Assembly: GCA_038216175.1 (NCBI GenBank)
Contig: JBBQQG010000023.1
Coordinates: 1 to 15,546, forward strand
Direction of reading: 5' to 3'
From: JBBQQG01 sp038216175
GTDB taxonomy: Bacteria; Patescibacteriota; Saccharimonadia; Saccharimonadales; OMJO01
DNA: 15,546 bases
Shown here: piece after piece, positions 1-8,172 of the stretch
How positions within the stretch are numbered: position 1 is the stretch's first letter
How the letters are laid out: each line of letters opens with the position of its first letter
Notes under the pieces: model-generated
Told to the model about the DNA's origin: nothing
What the model saw: the letters and a program-made list of their open reading frames with translations, nothing else
Databases searched by the model: none
Translations under genes and position numbers: made by a program

Positions 1-1
1 C

Positions 2-559
2 TTGAGCTTACAGCCTGCAGTCGGAGTTACAATATTCTTAACTAAAGAAGATGGAGCGACACGCTCTTTAGTTTTGTCTAACCTAAATTATCCTAGTTTT
101 AGCTTTTCATTACCGAGCAGCATTGATTTTAGTTTTTATAACAATGGTAATGTTGATGTTGTTCCGAGAGCATCTGTGACTTTATCAGACGGCGATAACA
201 TTTATCAAAAAGGTATAGCTAACGATGGTTCGCTTCCAATTTTTCCTACTCAGACTCTTAAATTAAATACCAAACTAAGTAGCCTAAAAACGCCTCACTT
301 GCCCGGGTTATATCATTTAAAAGTTATTTATAGACCTGATGGCAAAGATAACTTTATGACAAAAGTAAATAATGTAATATATATCCCGTGGTGGTTGCCG
401 CTGTTACTGATTTTAATTTTAATATTTATTTGGTGGCAACGTCGTAGGATTATAAAAATATTCAGAAAGCGTAAAAAGATTCTCGTTGATAATTCACCTC
501 AACAAAAACAATCTAAAATTTTTATCAGTGATATTACTTCAACGGACGATAAGAAATAG
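2..559 (+). CDS. C-terminal part of a membrane-anchored surface protein (5' end outside window)
   Basis: The frame is open to the left edge, so the real start lies upstream; the first codon seen is only an internal TTG. The visible 185 residues hold a beta-rich extracellular domain with the pattern NNGNVDVVPRASVTLSDG and a later LPIFPTQ. This pattern resembles the Ig-like domains of WxL-interacting/DUF916-type surface proteins, although I assign that only loosely. One transmembrane segment follows at about residues 128-147, then a short basic cytoplasmic tail (QRRRIIKIFRKRKK) and a polar end. The expected topology is therefore outside domain, single membrane span, inside tail. It lies just upstream of the fibre-like gene on the same strand and probably belongs to the same surface operon. 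Its function is unknown; a scaffold or anchor for surface proteins is an inference. Confidence 0.7.
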   Translation: MSLQPAVGVTIFLTKEDGATRSLVLSNLNYPSFSFSLPSSIDFSFYNNGNVDVVPRASVTLSDGDNIYQKGIANDGSLPIFPTQTLKLNTKLSSLKTPHLPGLYHLKVIYRPDGKDNFMTKVNNVIYIPWWLPLLLILILIFIWWQRRRIIKIFRKRKKILVDNSPQQKQSKIFISDITSTDDKK

Positions 560-582
560 AAAAAAGAATATTTATATGAAGC

Positions 583-612
583 TTGAGCAGTTTACCCCTT
601 AAGTGTTAGAAT
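583..612 (+). promoter_or_regulatory. Candidate promoter of the fibre-like gene
   Basis: TTGAGC at 583-588, an 18-nt spacer and TAGAAT at 607-612 resemble a sigma70-type promoter. Only 8 nt separate the -10 box from the ATG at 621, which would make the mRNA nearly leaderless. This spacing is the reason to prefer ATG 621 over GTG 603. Read-through from the upstream gene is also possible. Confidence 0.4.
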
Positions 613-620
613 ATATAAGA

Positions 621-3314
621 ATGTTTGGGCAAAAGTCGTATTTTCGATTATTGGTTGTAGTATCACTACTGTTATCCTGTGCTATTTTGATGCCTAATAA
701 ACCGGCTGTGGCAGCTATAAATCCACTTATTAACTTTCAGGGCAAATTAACTAATCCTGATGGCACAAATGTAACCAATGGCAGCTATAGTGTCGTTTTT
801 AGTATATATAACGTTTCATCGGCAGGATCTGCTATATGGACCGAAACTCAGCCGACAGTAAGCGTCACAGATGGAATATTTCAGGTGTCTCTTGGTTCAG
901 TTACAGCCCTGCCAGGAAGTGTCGATTTTAATACTTCCCCACTTTACCTTGGAGTAAAAGTAAATGCAGATTTAGAGATGACTCCGCGAATATTATTTAC
1001 TGCTGCTCCGTTTGCTTTTAACAGCGATAAATTAAACGGCTTAAGCTCTGCAGCGTTCGGCCAACTTACTTCTTCTCAGACATGGACTGGTACCAATACT
1101 CTTCAACCTACTACCAATATTACTAGTGCGATTATTAAACAAACATCGGCCGCATCACCAAGCTCCGATATTTTTAATGTTCAGACTGCTAACGGTACAA
1201 GCATATTACAAGTTACTGGTCCAGTCGCCAATGAAGCGGCGGTAACTCTAAATTCTGTTGGAGTAACCCGAAACTTAACACTTGATTCTGGCTCAGGGAC
1301 TATCGTTCTAGGTGCCAATACAACTACTTTGCAAAAGTCTGGCACTTCTTTTACTTTTGATTTGAATAATGCATCAAATTCGACACTTTCAATCACAAAT
1401 GCGGCTGCTGGTGTGGCTAGTTTAAGTGTTGAAGGAAATATCACTACTACAGGTACTATTGGATCAGCAGGCAGCACTACATTTACTGGTGCAGGTGGAA
1501 CGTTTAGCAGTTCTCTGGCCGCCAATGGTGGAATTACATTAGCTGCTAACCAAAACATCTCAACTACATCTGGTAACTTAACAGTTTCGACAGTTACTTC
1601 AGGTACCCTTGCTCTCAACTCTGCTGGCGCATTGAATTTAACTGGTGCAGCAGGATCAACTTTGTCAACTACTGGTACCGGATCCAACTTAATTCTTCGT
1701 TCTGGTGCCACAACGGCTAATACAGGATTAATAGTTGACACAAATGCGGTAGCTAGTGGCTCGGGTGGGCTCACCTTGACGACCGGTAATGCCGCTGCCG
1801 GAGTTTCAGGAGCAAATAATATTTCTACTGGAAATGGTACTACAGCAACAGGAATAATTGCGTTGTTAACTGGTGCAGCTTCGTCTGGAACAGCTGGGAA
1901 TATCACATTTGATGTCGGTACATCTTCGTCAGGAAACGGTTCAATTTTAATCGGAAATGCATCTCGCACACAAACTGTTACATTAGGTAATAATACCAGC
2001 GCTACAACAGTAAATATCGAGAGCGGATCAGGCAATATTAACCTGTCGCCTTCGGCTGGGAATCATGTGGTTTTTTCTCAAGGAGCCGGTTCTAACCTTC
2101 AACTCACTGCATCGGCTGTTCCAACTGTTGATCAATTAGCTATATCAAATGTTGGCCAAGGAGTAATAAACGCTGGAGTAAACGGTTTATCTATAAATTA
2201 TGTTGGTGGTTCTGCTCCTATTGAATCAGCTGGAGCTCGAATAGATTTAACGCCAGGAGGCAGTAGCGGAGGTACGTGGAGTGGGCTGAGAATTGTGGCT
2301 AACGGCACCGGGGCAGTTTCCGGAGTAACAGAATATGGCGTCAAAATTGAAGGTCCAACTACCCCTGGTGTTGGAACCGAAACTGGGATGTATATTGGAA
2401 CTGGTTGGGACACCGGACTTGATGTCCAATCGGGTGGTTTAAATCTTGCTGGATATACTAGCGGTGGTAATCCAGCAGATCCACCAGCACCTGCTACCGA
2501 TAATTTACGGGTTTATGCCAAAAAAGTATCTGGTCGAATGCTTCTTAAAATTAAAGGACCATCAGGTCTAGACTCTCCTCTACAGCCAGCTCTATTCGGT
2601 AATAATGTGGTTATGTTTTCTACTACAAGTGGTGCGACCGTAACAGGTGGATTCGGTACTCTATGGGCTAAAGGCAGCAGTGCAGGCACAGTGTCTACAC
2701 CGACGCCAGCTACAACTGTACCGGCTATTACAAATCAGGTACACAGAACACGTCATCAAAACGTTGTCACTACAACAAATCAAGCTATGGGAATACGTGC
2801 CAACTCTGCAGATGCGTTTCAATTTTGGTCAGGTAATTCTGCTGGTCTAGGAGGATATTTTTTCACCACACGGTTTGATTTAGATTCATATCCAGCTGCA
2901 AATATTCGAATATTTGCAGGCCTAAGTGCTAACGCAAGTGAAGCTGTAATTAGCGATGTTGTAAACAATAATACGGTTGGTTTATGGCATGACACAACGG
3001 ATTCAGCGACAACTTTGAACCTTGTAACTCGCGGTGCCGCTACTACAAAAACGCCGATTGCTCTATCGAATGCTCTGGCTGCTGGCAATTCATACGACTG
3101 GTATATGTTTATGAAGCCGAATGACACAACTGTGTACTATAGATTAGATGATATAGTGAACGGCGTATCATATGAAGGTAATACGTCTACTAATTTGCCG
3201 GCTAATACGGCTTTTATGGCACCGCAAGTGGAAATGAGTAATGGAACCGCGAATATTGCAGTTGGTGGCACCGCGATAGGTATAAACAGAATATATATTG
3301 AATCAGATCATTAG
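621..3314 (+). CDS. Large secreted fibre-like surface protein with a phage tail-fibre-like C-terminal domain
   Basis: This is an exported protein of about 897 residues (903 if GTG 603 is the start). The N-terminus is a signal peptide with a basic start, a hydrophobic core (LLVVVSLLLSCAIL) and a likely cleavage site near AVAA. A conserved N-terminal module follows (INFQGKLTNPDGTNV ... PLYLGVKVN ... PFAFN), then about 500 residues of Ser/Thr/Gly/Ala-rich beta-repeat sequence (for example SGSGNINLSP), suggesting a beta-solenoid or fibrous shaft. From about residue 625 the composition changes to a DPPAPATDNLRVYAKK ... GPSGLDSPLQP module, ending in a compact domain that closes with IYIESDH. That order and ending match, from memory, the tips of phage tail fibres. 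There is no C-terminal membrane span or LPXTG motif, so it may be released or held by partners. The likely role is surface adhesion, by inference. Confidence 0.8.
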   Translation: MFGQKSYFRLLVVVSLLLSCAILMPNKPAVAAINPLINFQGKLTNPDGTNVTNGSYSVVFSIYNVSSAGSAIWTETQPTVSVTDGIFQVSLGSVTALPGSVDFNTSPLYLGVKVNADLEMTPRILFTAAPFAFNSDKLNGLSSAAFGQLTSSQTWTGTNTLQPTTNITSAIIKQTSAASPSSDIFNVQTANGTSILQVTGPVANEAAVTLNSVGVTRNLTLDSGSGTIVLGANTTTLQKSGTSFTFDLNNASNSTLSITNAAAGVASLSVEGNITTTGTIGSAGSTTFTGAGGTFSSSLAANGGITLAANQNISTTSGNLTVSTVTSGTLALNSAGALNLTGAAGSTLSTTGTGSNLILRSGATTANTGLIVDTNAVASGSGGLTLTTGNAAAGVSGANNISTGNGTTATGIIALLTGAASSGTAGNITFDVGTSSSGNGSILIGNASRTQTVTLGNNTSATTVNIESGSGNINLSPSAGNHVVFSQGAGSNLQLTASAVPTVDQLAISNVGQGVINAGVNGLSINYVGGSAPIESAGARIDLTPGGSSGGTWSGLRIVANGTGAVSGVTEYGVKIEGPTTPGVGTETGMYIGTGWDTGLDVQSGGLNLAGYTSGGNPADPPAPATDNLRVYAKKVSGRMLLKIKGPSGLDSPLQPALFGNNVVMFSTTSGATVTGGFGTLWAKGSSAGTVSTPTPATTVPAITNQVHRTRHQNVVTTTNQAMGIRANSADAFQFWSGNSAGLGGYFFTTRFDLDSYPAANIRIFAGLSANASEAVISDVVNNNTVGLWHDTTDSATTLNLVTRGAATTKTPIALSNALAAGNSYDWYMFMKPNDTTVYYRLDDIVNGVSYEGNTSTNLPANTAFMAPQVEMSNGTANIAVGGTAIGINRIYIESDH

Positions 3315-3332
3315 AAGTGCTTTTATAAACTT

Positions 3333-4049
3333 ATGAGTAAAAAGCCGAGAGTTAAATCGAAACAAAGTGATATAAATTTAAAACTACTTACGACTTTGTC
3401 CAAAGAGCCAAAACAGACGAAAAACTACACATACTTAAAAATGATTTTTTCCGGGTTGTTAGTTTTAGGTGTAATTGTTTTTTTTGTAGTCGACATAAGG
3501 CATAAAAATCTATCATCAAATATTCACGATTTAGCAGACATAAAAAGAAGCGTCGCTAAACATATATTACTTCCAACTGACGAAGAGCCGACGCTCGCTA
3601 CTGTTACGGACAAAAAACTAGTGAAAGACCCATTCATTGCTCAAAAGTCCGAAAATGGTGATCAGATTTTAATATATGCTAAAAATAAAATGGTCGTAAT
3701 CTATCGTCCTAATATTGATAAGATAGTTGCTGCAGGAGATTTATTTGCAGATCCGGCACTAACTGAAGCTGATGGAGCGACGCTAACAATTCTTGATGGT
3801 TCAGATAACTCGGCAAAAACAAAAGCCGTAATCTTAAAAATATCGACCTTATATCCCAGATTAAAAGTTACGGATGGAGGAAGTAGCAATAAGAAGGATT
3901 TCCCAACTACTGTTGTGATAGATAATACAAATAATAAGGATAATTTAGTAGATGTTATCGCACAAAATATTAATGGTAAAAGAGGTATAGTACCAATATC
4001 GGAGACTCCAACTAACTCAGATCTCGAAATTATTGTTGGTAAAAATTAG
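3333..4049 (+). CDS. Membrane-anchored LytR_C domain protein
   Basis: The protein has 238 residues. A Lys-rich cytoplasmic N-terminus is followed by one transmembrane segment at about residues 36-54 (IFSGLLVLGVIVFFVVDI). The outside part ends in a domain with ILDGSDNSAKTKAVILKIS ... LEIIVGKN, the shape of the LytR C-terminal domain (PF13399). In LCP enzymes this domain follows the catalytic region; here the catalytic LCP domain is absent, as in many stand-alone LytR_C proteins. It probably acts in the wall or envelope, but no enzymatic role can be assigned. The gene starts 18 nt after the fibre-like gene with no clear Shine-Dalgarno sequence, suggesting one transcript. Its stop codon overlaps the stop of the convergent deacetylase by 3 nt. 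Confidence 0.75.
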   Translation: MSKKPRVKSKQSDINLKLLTTLSKEPKQTKNYTYLKMIFSGLLVLGVIVFFVVDIRHKNLSSNIHDLADIKRSVAKHILLPTDEEPTLATVTDKKLVKDPFIAQKSENGDQILIYAKNKMVVIYRPNIDKIVAAGDLFADPALTEADGATLTILDGSDNSAKTKAVILKISTLYPRLKVTDGGSSNKKDFPTTVVIDNTNNKDNLVDVIAQNINGKRGIVPISETPTNSDLEIIVGKN

Positions 4050-4756
4050 TCATTATAAGCATTAATCCCCAGAAGATTATCAATAGTTACAAATTTGTAA
4101 CCATCTAGTGTAAGTTTGTTAACTACTAACTTCACTGCCTTTACCGTTTGCGAGCGATTACCTGCCCGAGCGTCAAACCCATCATGGAAAATAATAATTG
4201 AACCTGGCTTTATTTTTTTTATTACATTATTTGCCATCTTCTCCCCGCTTATTTGAAAAACTTCTAGTGGATGAGCAAATTCTCCTGATATTACAACTAA
4301 GTTACTATCTTTTGCTGTTTTCATTAATAACGGTTGCCTCCATAACCACGGTGGACGAAACAAAGCAGGAGTTTTGCCTATAGTATTAAAAATAACTTCT
4401 TGAGTGCTCTTAATTTCATTTTCAAATCGCGGTTGAGTAAAATAAATGTGAAAAGCATGACTTAATGAATGATTGCCGATAACATGACCAGCTGAGAAAA
4501 GTTTTTTAGTAACATTTGGAAAGCGTTCAACACATTTACCAACTTGAAAAAAAGTAGCTTTAATATTACTACTTTCTAAAAATTCAGCTATTTCTGATGT
4601 ATACGGTTCATTAGGTCCATCGTCAAAAGTTAGTGCAATAATCTTTTCTTTAGTATCACCTTTAAATGGGAATCGACCGAAAACTTGGGAATTATTAGAC
4701 ATAAATAGCGTATAAATTATAAAAGCCAAAGGAATAATAAGTAGTAGAAAAATCAT
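4046..4756 (-). CDS. Polysaccharide deacetylase (NodB domain, carbohydrate esterase 4)
   Basis: The 236-residue protein has an N-terminal membrane anchor (residues 1-19) and a NodB fold, expected to remove N-acetyl groups from a surface glycan such as peptidoglycan or an exported polysaccharide. Motif 1 is TFDDGP (D45, D46), motif 2 is NHSLSH (metal-binding H96 and H100), motif 3 is FRPPW with R134, and motif 5 is IIIFHDG with H191. The usual Gly after RPPW and the Asp-Trp of motif 4 are not obvious, so substrate handling may differ from standard family members. The ATG directly follows the TAA of the upstream glycosyltransferase with no gap, which implies translational coupling and a shared glycan pathway. 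Confidence 0.9.
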   Translation of the reverse strand: MIFLLLIIPLAFIIYTLFMSNNSQVFGRFPFKGDTKEKIIALTFDDGPNEPYTSEIAEFLESSNIKATFFQVGKCVERFPNVTKKLFSAGHVIGNHSLSHAFHIYFTQPRFENEIKSTQEVIFNTIGKTPALFRPPWLWRQPLLMKTAKDSNLVVISGEFAHPLEVFQISGEKMANNVIKKIKPGSIIIFHDGFDARAGNRSQTVKAVKLVVNKLTLDGYKFVTIDNLLGINAYND

Positions 4757-5644
4757 TTATTTTTTATCTATGACCTTAGTTGTCTTTTTAATTACCTGAG
4801 TTGTTTCTTTTATAACGTAATGGCGAGTTTGCTGACGAGAAATAACCATAAGCAGTAAAGCCAAGATTATCGCACCATTTAATAGAGACAATACTTTAGG
4901 ACTATATTCATTTCTAAAATGTGGTGCCGATCCAAGCACTCGTCTTTTAAAAATACGGTTTAAATTATATTCAAGTACGTAATAAATTAGAAACGTAATT
5001 ACAAAATTGTATATAAATCCTCTGGTTAGACGTCTAGCTGATGTAAAAGTAGGATTGCCATTGCTGAAAACTACGGTACCTTCTTTTCTCAAATTTCTAA
5101 GCAGATCAAGTTCGTCTCCGCCCTGTGTTAGCATTGTATTATATCCGTGCCAAGCTGATTTTTTAAATGCAATATTTGTAGCCGTTGCATAATAAGTCCG
5201 TCCTGTTAAACGATAAACAACGCTGATAAGACCAAAAAGTAAATACGGATAAATAGTTCCCCATATTGGTCCGCCGATATAATGACAAGATCCAACTACA
5301 GCCACGGCATTTGGTTTTTTACTAAAGGTGCCATCAATTCTTGAAAGCCAGTCGACACTGTAATATGTGTCGGCATCAGTCGATATAATTATTTCACCAG
5401 TGGCTACTTGAGTACCTTTTTGACGAGCAAAGCATACGCCTGGCTGTTTTTCTTCAACTACAATCGCTCCTAAACTTTTCGCAATTTGGACGGTACTATC
5501 GGTAGAATTGTTATCTACTACTATTATCTCGACCTTGCCGGCAAAGTTTTGCTTTTTAATCGAGACAAGAGTTTCTGATATGTACGGCGCTTCATTATAC
5601 GCCGGTATGACCACGCTAAACCGAGGCCTTGATGAATCTTCCAT
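4757..5644 (-). CDS. Family 2 glycosyltransferase, membrane-associated
   Basis: The protein has 295 residues from ATG 5644; an in-frame TTG at 5662 would add six. The N-terminal GT-A domain shows VVIPAYNE, VVDNNSTDST and the DXD-type site STDADTYY (DAD at about residues 90-92), typical of inverting transferases that use nucleotide sugars. Later YNTMLTQGGDELDLLRNLRKEG fits the acceptor side of GT2 enzymes. Two membrane segments follow at about residues 210-229 and 252-270, with a basic stretch between them and a Lys/Thr-rich tail, so the enzyme probably works at the inner face of the membrane on a lipid-linked acceptor. Its stop abuts the start of the deacetylase, so the two likely act on one surface glycan. 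Donor and acceptor cannot be read from the sequence. Confidence 0.88.
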   Translation of the reverse strand: MEDSSRPRFSVVIPAYNEAPYISETLVSIKKQNFAGKVEIIVVDNNSTDSTVQIAKSLGAIVVEEKQPGVCFARQKGTQVATGEIIISTDADTYYSVDWLSRIDGTFSKKPNAVAVVGSCHYIGGPIWGTIYPYLLFGLISVVYRLTGRTYYATATNIAFKKSAWHGYNTMLTQGGDELDLLRNLRKEGTVVFSNGNPTFTSARRLTRGFIYNFVITFLIYYVLEYNLNRIFKRRVLGSAPHFRNEYSPKVLSLLNGAIILALLLMVISRQQTRHYVIKETTQVIKKTTKVIDKK

Positions 5645-5730
5645 TAAGTTTAAGTGTATCAAATATTTAATAACAATGTATTAAGTTCGTTTTAATCACC
5701 GAAATATTGAACAACATTATATAAATGCTT

Positions 5731-5773
5731 GATTGATCGAATATTCAAACTCTTTTTTGATTACAGATCAATC
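5731..5773. repeat. 8-bp inverted repeat between hydrolase and glycosyltransferase genes
   Basis: GATTGATC at 5731-5738 and its exact complement GATCAATC at 5766-5773 flank a 27-nt loop immediately after the hydrolase stop codon. It could fold in the hydrolase transcript, but the loop is long and no U-run follows, so it is at best a weak terminator or mRNA 3' end. Confidence 0.3.
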
Positions 5774-5774
5774 T

Positions 5775-6353
5775 CTATTTACCGTATTTAATAAAATCAG
5801 TAATTGGTTTTGAACCGACAGTAATAGCATAAAAAATTCCATTAGCATGCATCATCCCAGGTAGCTGTAACTCTTTGGTACCAGGGATAATGGTGTCTCT
5901 TATAGGTACTGTCTGATCTTTTTTAGGATGAGTAGACATAATTCTAGAAAGCTTCTCTGAATTAAAAGAATCTAAAGATTGTTTTACTCTAAATATAGAT
6001 TCTTCAAAGTCTGGGTTTTCATTAAAATAGTGCTGGTTAATAGTCTGAGGATTATTGATTTTACCACTGATACAAACTAGTCGTGAAATCTTATGATAAT
6101 CAGAAAATACATTTATACAAGCACTAGCACCGGCGCTAACGCCTACAAGAGAAACTTTATTGTCATCAGTTTTTAAACTGTCAATAAAATCTACTAGTTT
6201 CGACTCCTTTTTGGCAAAGCCTTCTTTATTCTTCCAACCTAACGCAAAATAGTGGGGCGTCAGACCATATAATCGCCAAATCTTTATTAGAACGTCTTGA
6301 CCGAGGGTACGCTCGTCGCCGAGCCCTGGAACATATACAACATGATGATTCAC
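5775..6353 (-). CDS. Small alpha/beta-fold hydrolase
   Basis: This 192-residue protein looks cytosolic, with no signal peptide or membrane span. It starts with a beta strand and an oxyanion-type loop (VVYVPGLGD) and has the nucleophile elbow GVSAGAS with Ser73. A plausible acid is Asp146 in HPKKDQTVPI and a plausible catalytic His is His169 in PGMMHANGI, giving a complete triad in the right order. It is short for the fold, so the cap is small. The substrate is unknown; a small esterase, lipase or acyl hydrolase is possible. The start is GTG at 6353, chosen because no ATG fits and a TATTAT box lies exactly 6 nt upstream. It is transcribed divergently from the CapD-like gene. Confidence 0.8.
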   Translation of the reverse strand: MNHHVVYVPGLGDERTLGQDVLIKIWRLYGLTPHYFALGWKNKEGFAKKESKLVDFIDSLKTDDNKVSLVGVSAGASACINVFSDYHKISRLVCISGKINNPQTINQHYFNENPDFEESIFRVKQSLDSFNSEKLSRIMSTHPKKDQTVPIRDTIIPGTKELQLPGMMHANGIFYAITVGSKPITDFIKYGK

Positions 6354-6359
6354 CTGTTC

Positions 6360-6365
6360 ATAATA
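6360..6365 (-). promoter_or_regulatory. -10 box of a leaderless hydrolase transcript
   Basis: TATTAT (minus strand) lies 6 nt before the GTG start, so transcription would begin at the start codon. No good -35 box is visible at 17 nt. Confidence 0.45.
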
Positions 6366-6510
6366 GCAAAATTATCAGTGATGATAGTTATTTAGCTCTG
6401 AGTCATATCTTAGTCGAATATTTTACTTATAATCAAACGATTAAAACTTAAATAAAATATATTAGTAAAACGACCAAAACTATTTAGTAAAGACTAATAA
6501 GAAAACTATA

Positions 6511-6539
6511 TTGACAAAACACCAATAAAGAGTAATACT
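6511..6539 (+). promoter_or_regulatory. Promoter of the CapD-like gene
   Basis: A perfect TTGACA at 6511-6516, a 17-nt spacer and AATACT at 6534-6539 (a 16-nt spacer gives TAATAC). The ATG at 6548 is 8 nt after the -10 box, so the mRNA is leaderless or nearly so. This supports ATG 6548 over the in-frame TTG at 6542. Confidence 0.55.
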
Positions 6540-6547
6540 AATTGATT

Positions 6548-8005
6548 ATGATTGTTAGTGAAGCAAGCAATAGCGCAGATGTATTAGATTTGTCTCAGGT
6601 TACTACCGCCAACGCAGTTTATGCCTCTATGATGAATATAGCCCCTTTTCACAAGGAAAGGCTAGATTTAGACACATATGTTGATTTGCAACAGCTTACA
6701 GAGAAACTAATTGATATAAATAGATCAAAAGCTTCGGCGGAATTTGATCATTATACCGGAACGTCGCAGAGAAAATTAGAAATATTAGAAGAAAAAGCAG
6801 AACAACAATTTAGTAATAAATCTATATTAGTGACAGGTGGTACGGGCTTAATCGGATCAGCTCTGATCGGAGAATTAACTAAGTATAATCCGGCAACCAT
6901 AACAAGTTATTCAAGAGGTGAAACAGCTACTCAAAAATATTTTCCGCAAGCTACATATATGTTTGGTGATATCAGGGACGAAAATCGTCTGGCTGAAGTT
7001 TTTGATGTTGTTAAACCTGATTTTGTTTTCCATGTCGCGGCAGATAAGTATAATCATTATGCTGAATCGCGGGTTAAACATACCTTGTCGACTAATATTA
7101 AAGGCACTCAAAACGTGTTGGAAGCGGCTGAAAAATCCGGTGTTAGTAAGTTTATTTATGCATCAACCGGCAAAGCTACAAGACCGTTCTCACCAGATAT
7201 TTATGCTTCTTCGAAAAAAACAGGTGAATGGCTAGTTTCTGAAGCTGCAGCAAAAGGCAATATGATATGTTCGGCCGGTAGATTTACGCATGTTGTGGAC
7301 AATTCATATTTAATAAATAATTTGTTTAATTATATAAATGAAGGTAGAGCTGTATCAATTCACGATCCAGAAACGATGTTTTATGTCCAGTCGGCGTTAG
7401 AATCCGCTAATCTGTTAATAAATTCATCGCTTGGAAATGACAAGAACCAGTTGACTATTAACGCTATCAGAAATCTTGGATTACCGTTAAATCTTGGAAA
7501 CATTGGACTTGGAGCCATTATTCGCTCAGGTATTCCGGCGGCCATGTATATTAAAGGAATTGATCCCGGATACGAAGAAAAAACATGGCCGGCACTATAC
7601 CATCCTTCGACTGCAGGTGATGTTAGTCCACTAATAAATGCAATCGAGTCTTTTGAAACTACTCCATCTGAAACCAGCCCTGATGTTGATGAATTCCCGA
7701 TGCTTTTTGCTGAATCAGATAACCTTAAAGCAAGTTATTCTGAACTAATAAAATCGCTGGGTGTAGATATACAAGCCAGAAATATAAGAGATATTAATAA
7801 TGATCTTTCTTGGTCAATTATAAAAGCAAGACTAGAAAAAGTTCCTACTAAAACTTTAATTAAAACTATGAAACATGTATCAAAAGTTGCTTTGCATTCA
7901 GAGCGGCACGAAGAACATGACAGACTGAACGATTTAATTATATGTATCGGTACCGAACGCTTAAGCCGTATTGGTAGTCGTGCCACTATAAAAATAAGAG
8001 TTTAA
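6548..8005 (+). CDS. CapD/FlaA1-like NAD-dependent sugar-nucleotide dehydratase/epimerase family protein
   Basis: The 485-residue soluble protein has an extended-SDR Rossmann fold after a helical N-terminal region of about 90 residues. Visible motifs are the nucleotide loop TGGTGLIGS (residues 96-104), GDIRD, PDFVFHVAADKYNH, NIKGTQNVLEAAEKSGV and YASSK (Tyr219, Lys223). This order is that of the CapD/FlaA1/WbpM group, which makes UDP-4-keto-6-deoxy sugars for glycans. Oddly, the usual STDKA catalytic segment reads STGKATRP here, so the Asp that helps C6 dehydration is Gly208, and two extra residues separate it from Tyr219. It may therefore be an epimerase or reductase rather than a dehydratase. 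The last 170 residues are a C-terminal extension I do not recognise. Family certain, reaction uncertain. Confidence 0.82.
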   Translation: MIVSEASNSADVLDLSQVTTANAVYASMMNIAPFHKERLDLDTYVDLQQLTEKLIDINRSKASAEFDHYTGTSQRKLEILEEKAEQQFSNKSILVTGGTGLIGSALIGELTKYNPATITSYSRGETATQKYFPQATYMFGDIRDENRLAEVFDVVKPDFVFHVAADKYNHYAESRVKHTLSTNIKGTQNVLEAAEKSGVSKFIYASTGKATRPFSPDIYASSKKTGEWLVSEAAAKGNMICSAGRFTHVVDNSYLINNLFNYINEGRAVSIHDPETMFYVQSALESANLLINSSLGNDKNQLTINAIRNLGLPLNLGNIGLGAIIRSGIPAAMYIKGIDPGYEEKTWPALYHPSTAGDVSPLINAIESFETTPSETSPDVDEFPMLFAESDNLKASYSELIKSLGVDIQARNIRDINNDLSWSIIKARLEKVPTKTLIKTMKHVSKVALHSERHEEHDRLNDLIICIGTERLSRIGSRATIKIRV

Positions 8006-8132
8006 TCCTTATATATTTATCTTGTGTAATGTTGATTAAGGAACAATCTTAAGTGTTACGATATTGCTTGCTTGTATGAATCATTTTATTGATTGATAGA
8101 ACTTGGTACTAGTAAGATAAATTGTTCGATTG

Positions 8133-8138
8133 TATACT
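8133..8138 (+). promoter_or_regulatory. Candidate -10 box of pyrB
   Basis: TATACT, 34 nt upstream of the pyrB start. No convincing -35 box stands at the right distance, so this is tentative. Confidence 0.3.
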
Positions 8139-8160
8139 ATTGTAATTACGGGTGGCGTAA

Positions 8161-8167
8161 AAGGAGG
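8161..8167 (+). promoter_or_regulatory. Strong Shine-Dalgarno of pyrB
   Basis: AAGGAGG lies 5 nt before the ATG at 8173 and fixes that start. It contrasts with the several genes here that have no Shine-Dalgarno sequence. Confidence 0.8.
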
Positions 8168-8172
8168 GATTC

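Noticed and set aside
576..602. Eight-codon frame MKLEQFTP ending right before GTG 603
   Set aside because: No ribosome site, and the favoured start of the next gene is ATG 621. Likely chance.
1181..2035. Long open frame (284 codons) antisense to the fibre-like gene
   Set aside because: It mirrors the repetitive Ser/Thr/Gly coding of the plus strand, giving Val/Pro/Ala-biased peptide with no domain. The plus-strand gene has a signal peptide and recognisable modules.
8006..8172. Possible riboswitch or attenuator before pyrB
   Set aside because: No stable stem followed by a U-run and no UMP-linked attenuator pattern; only a short AT-rich leader with a -10-like box.
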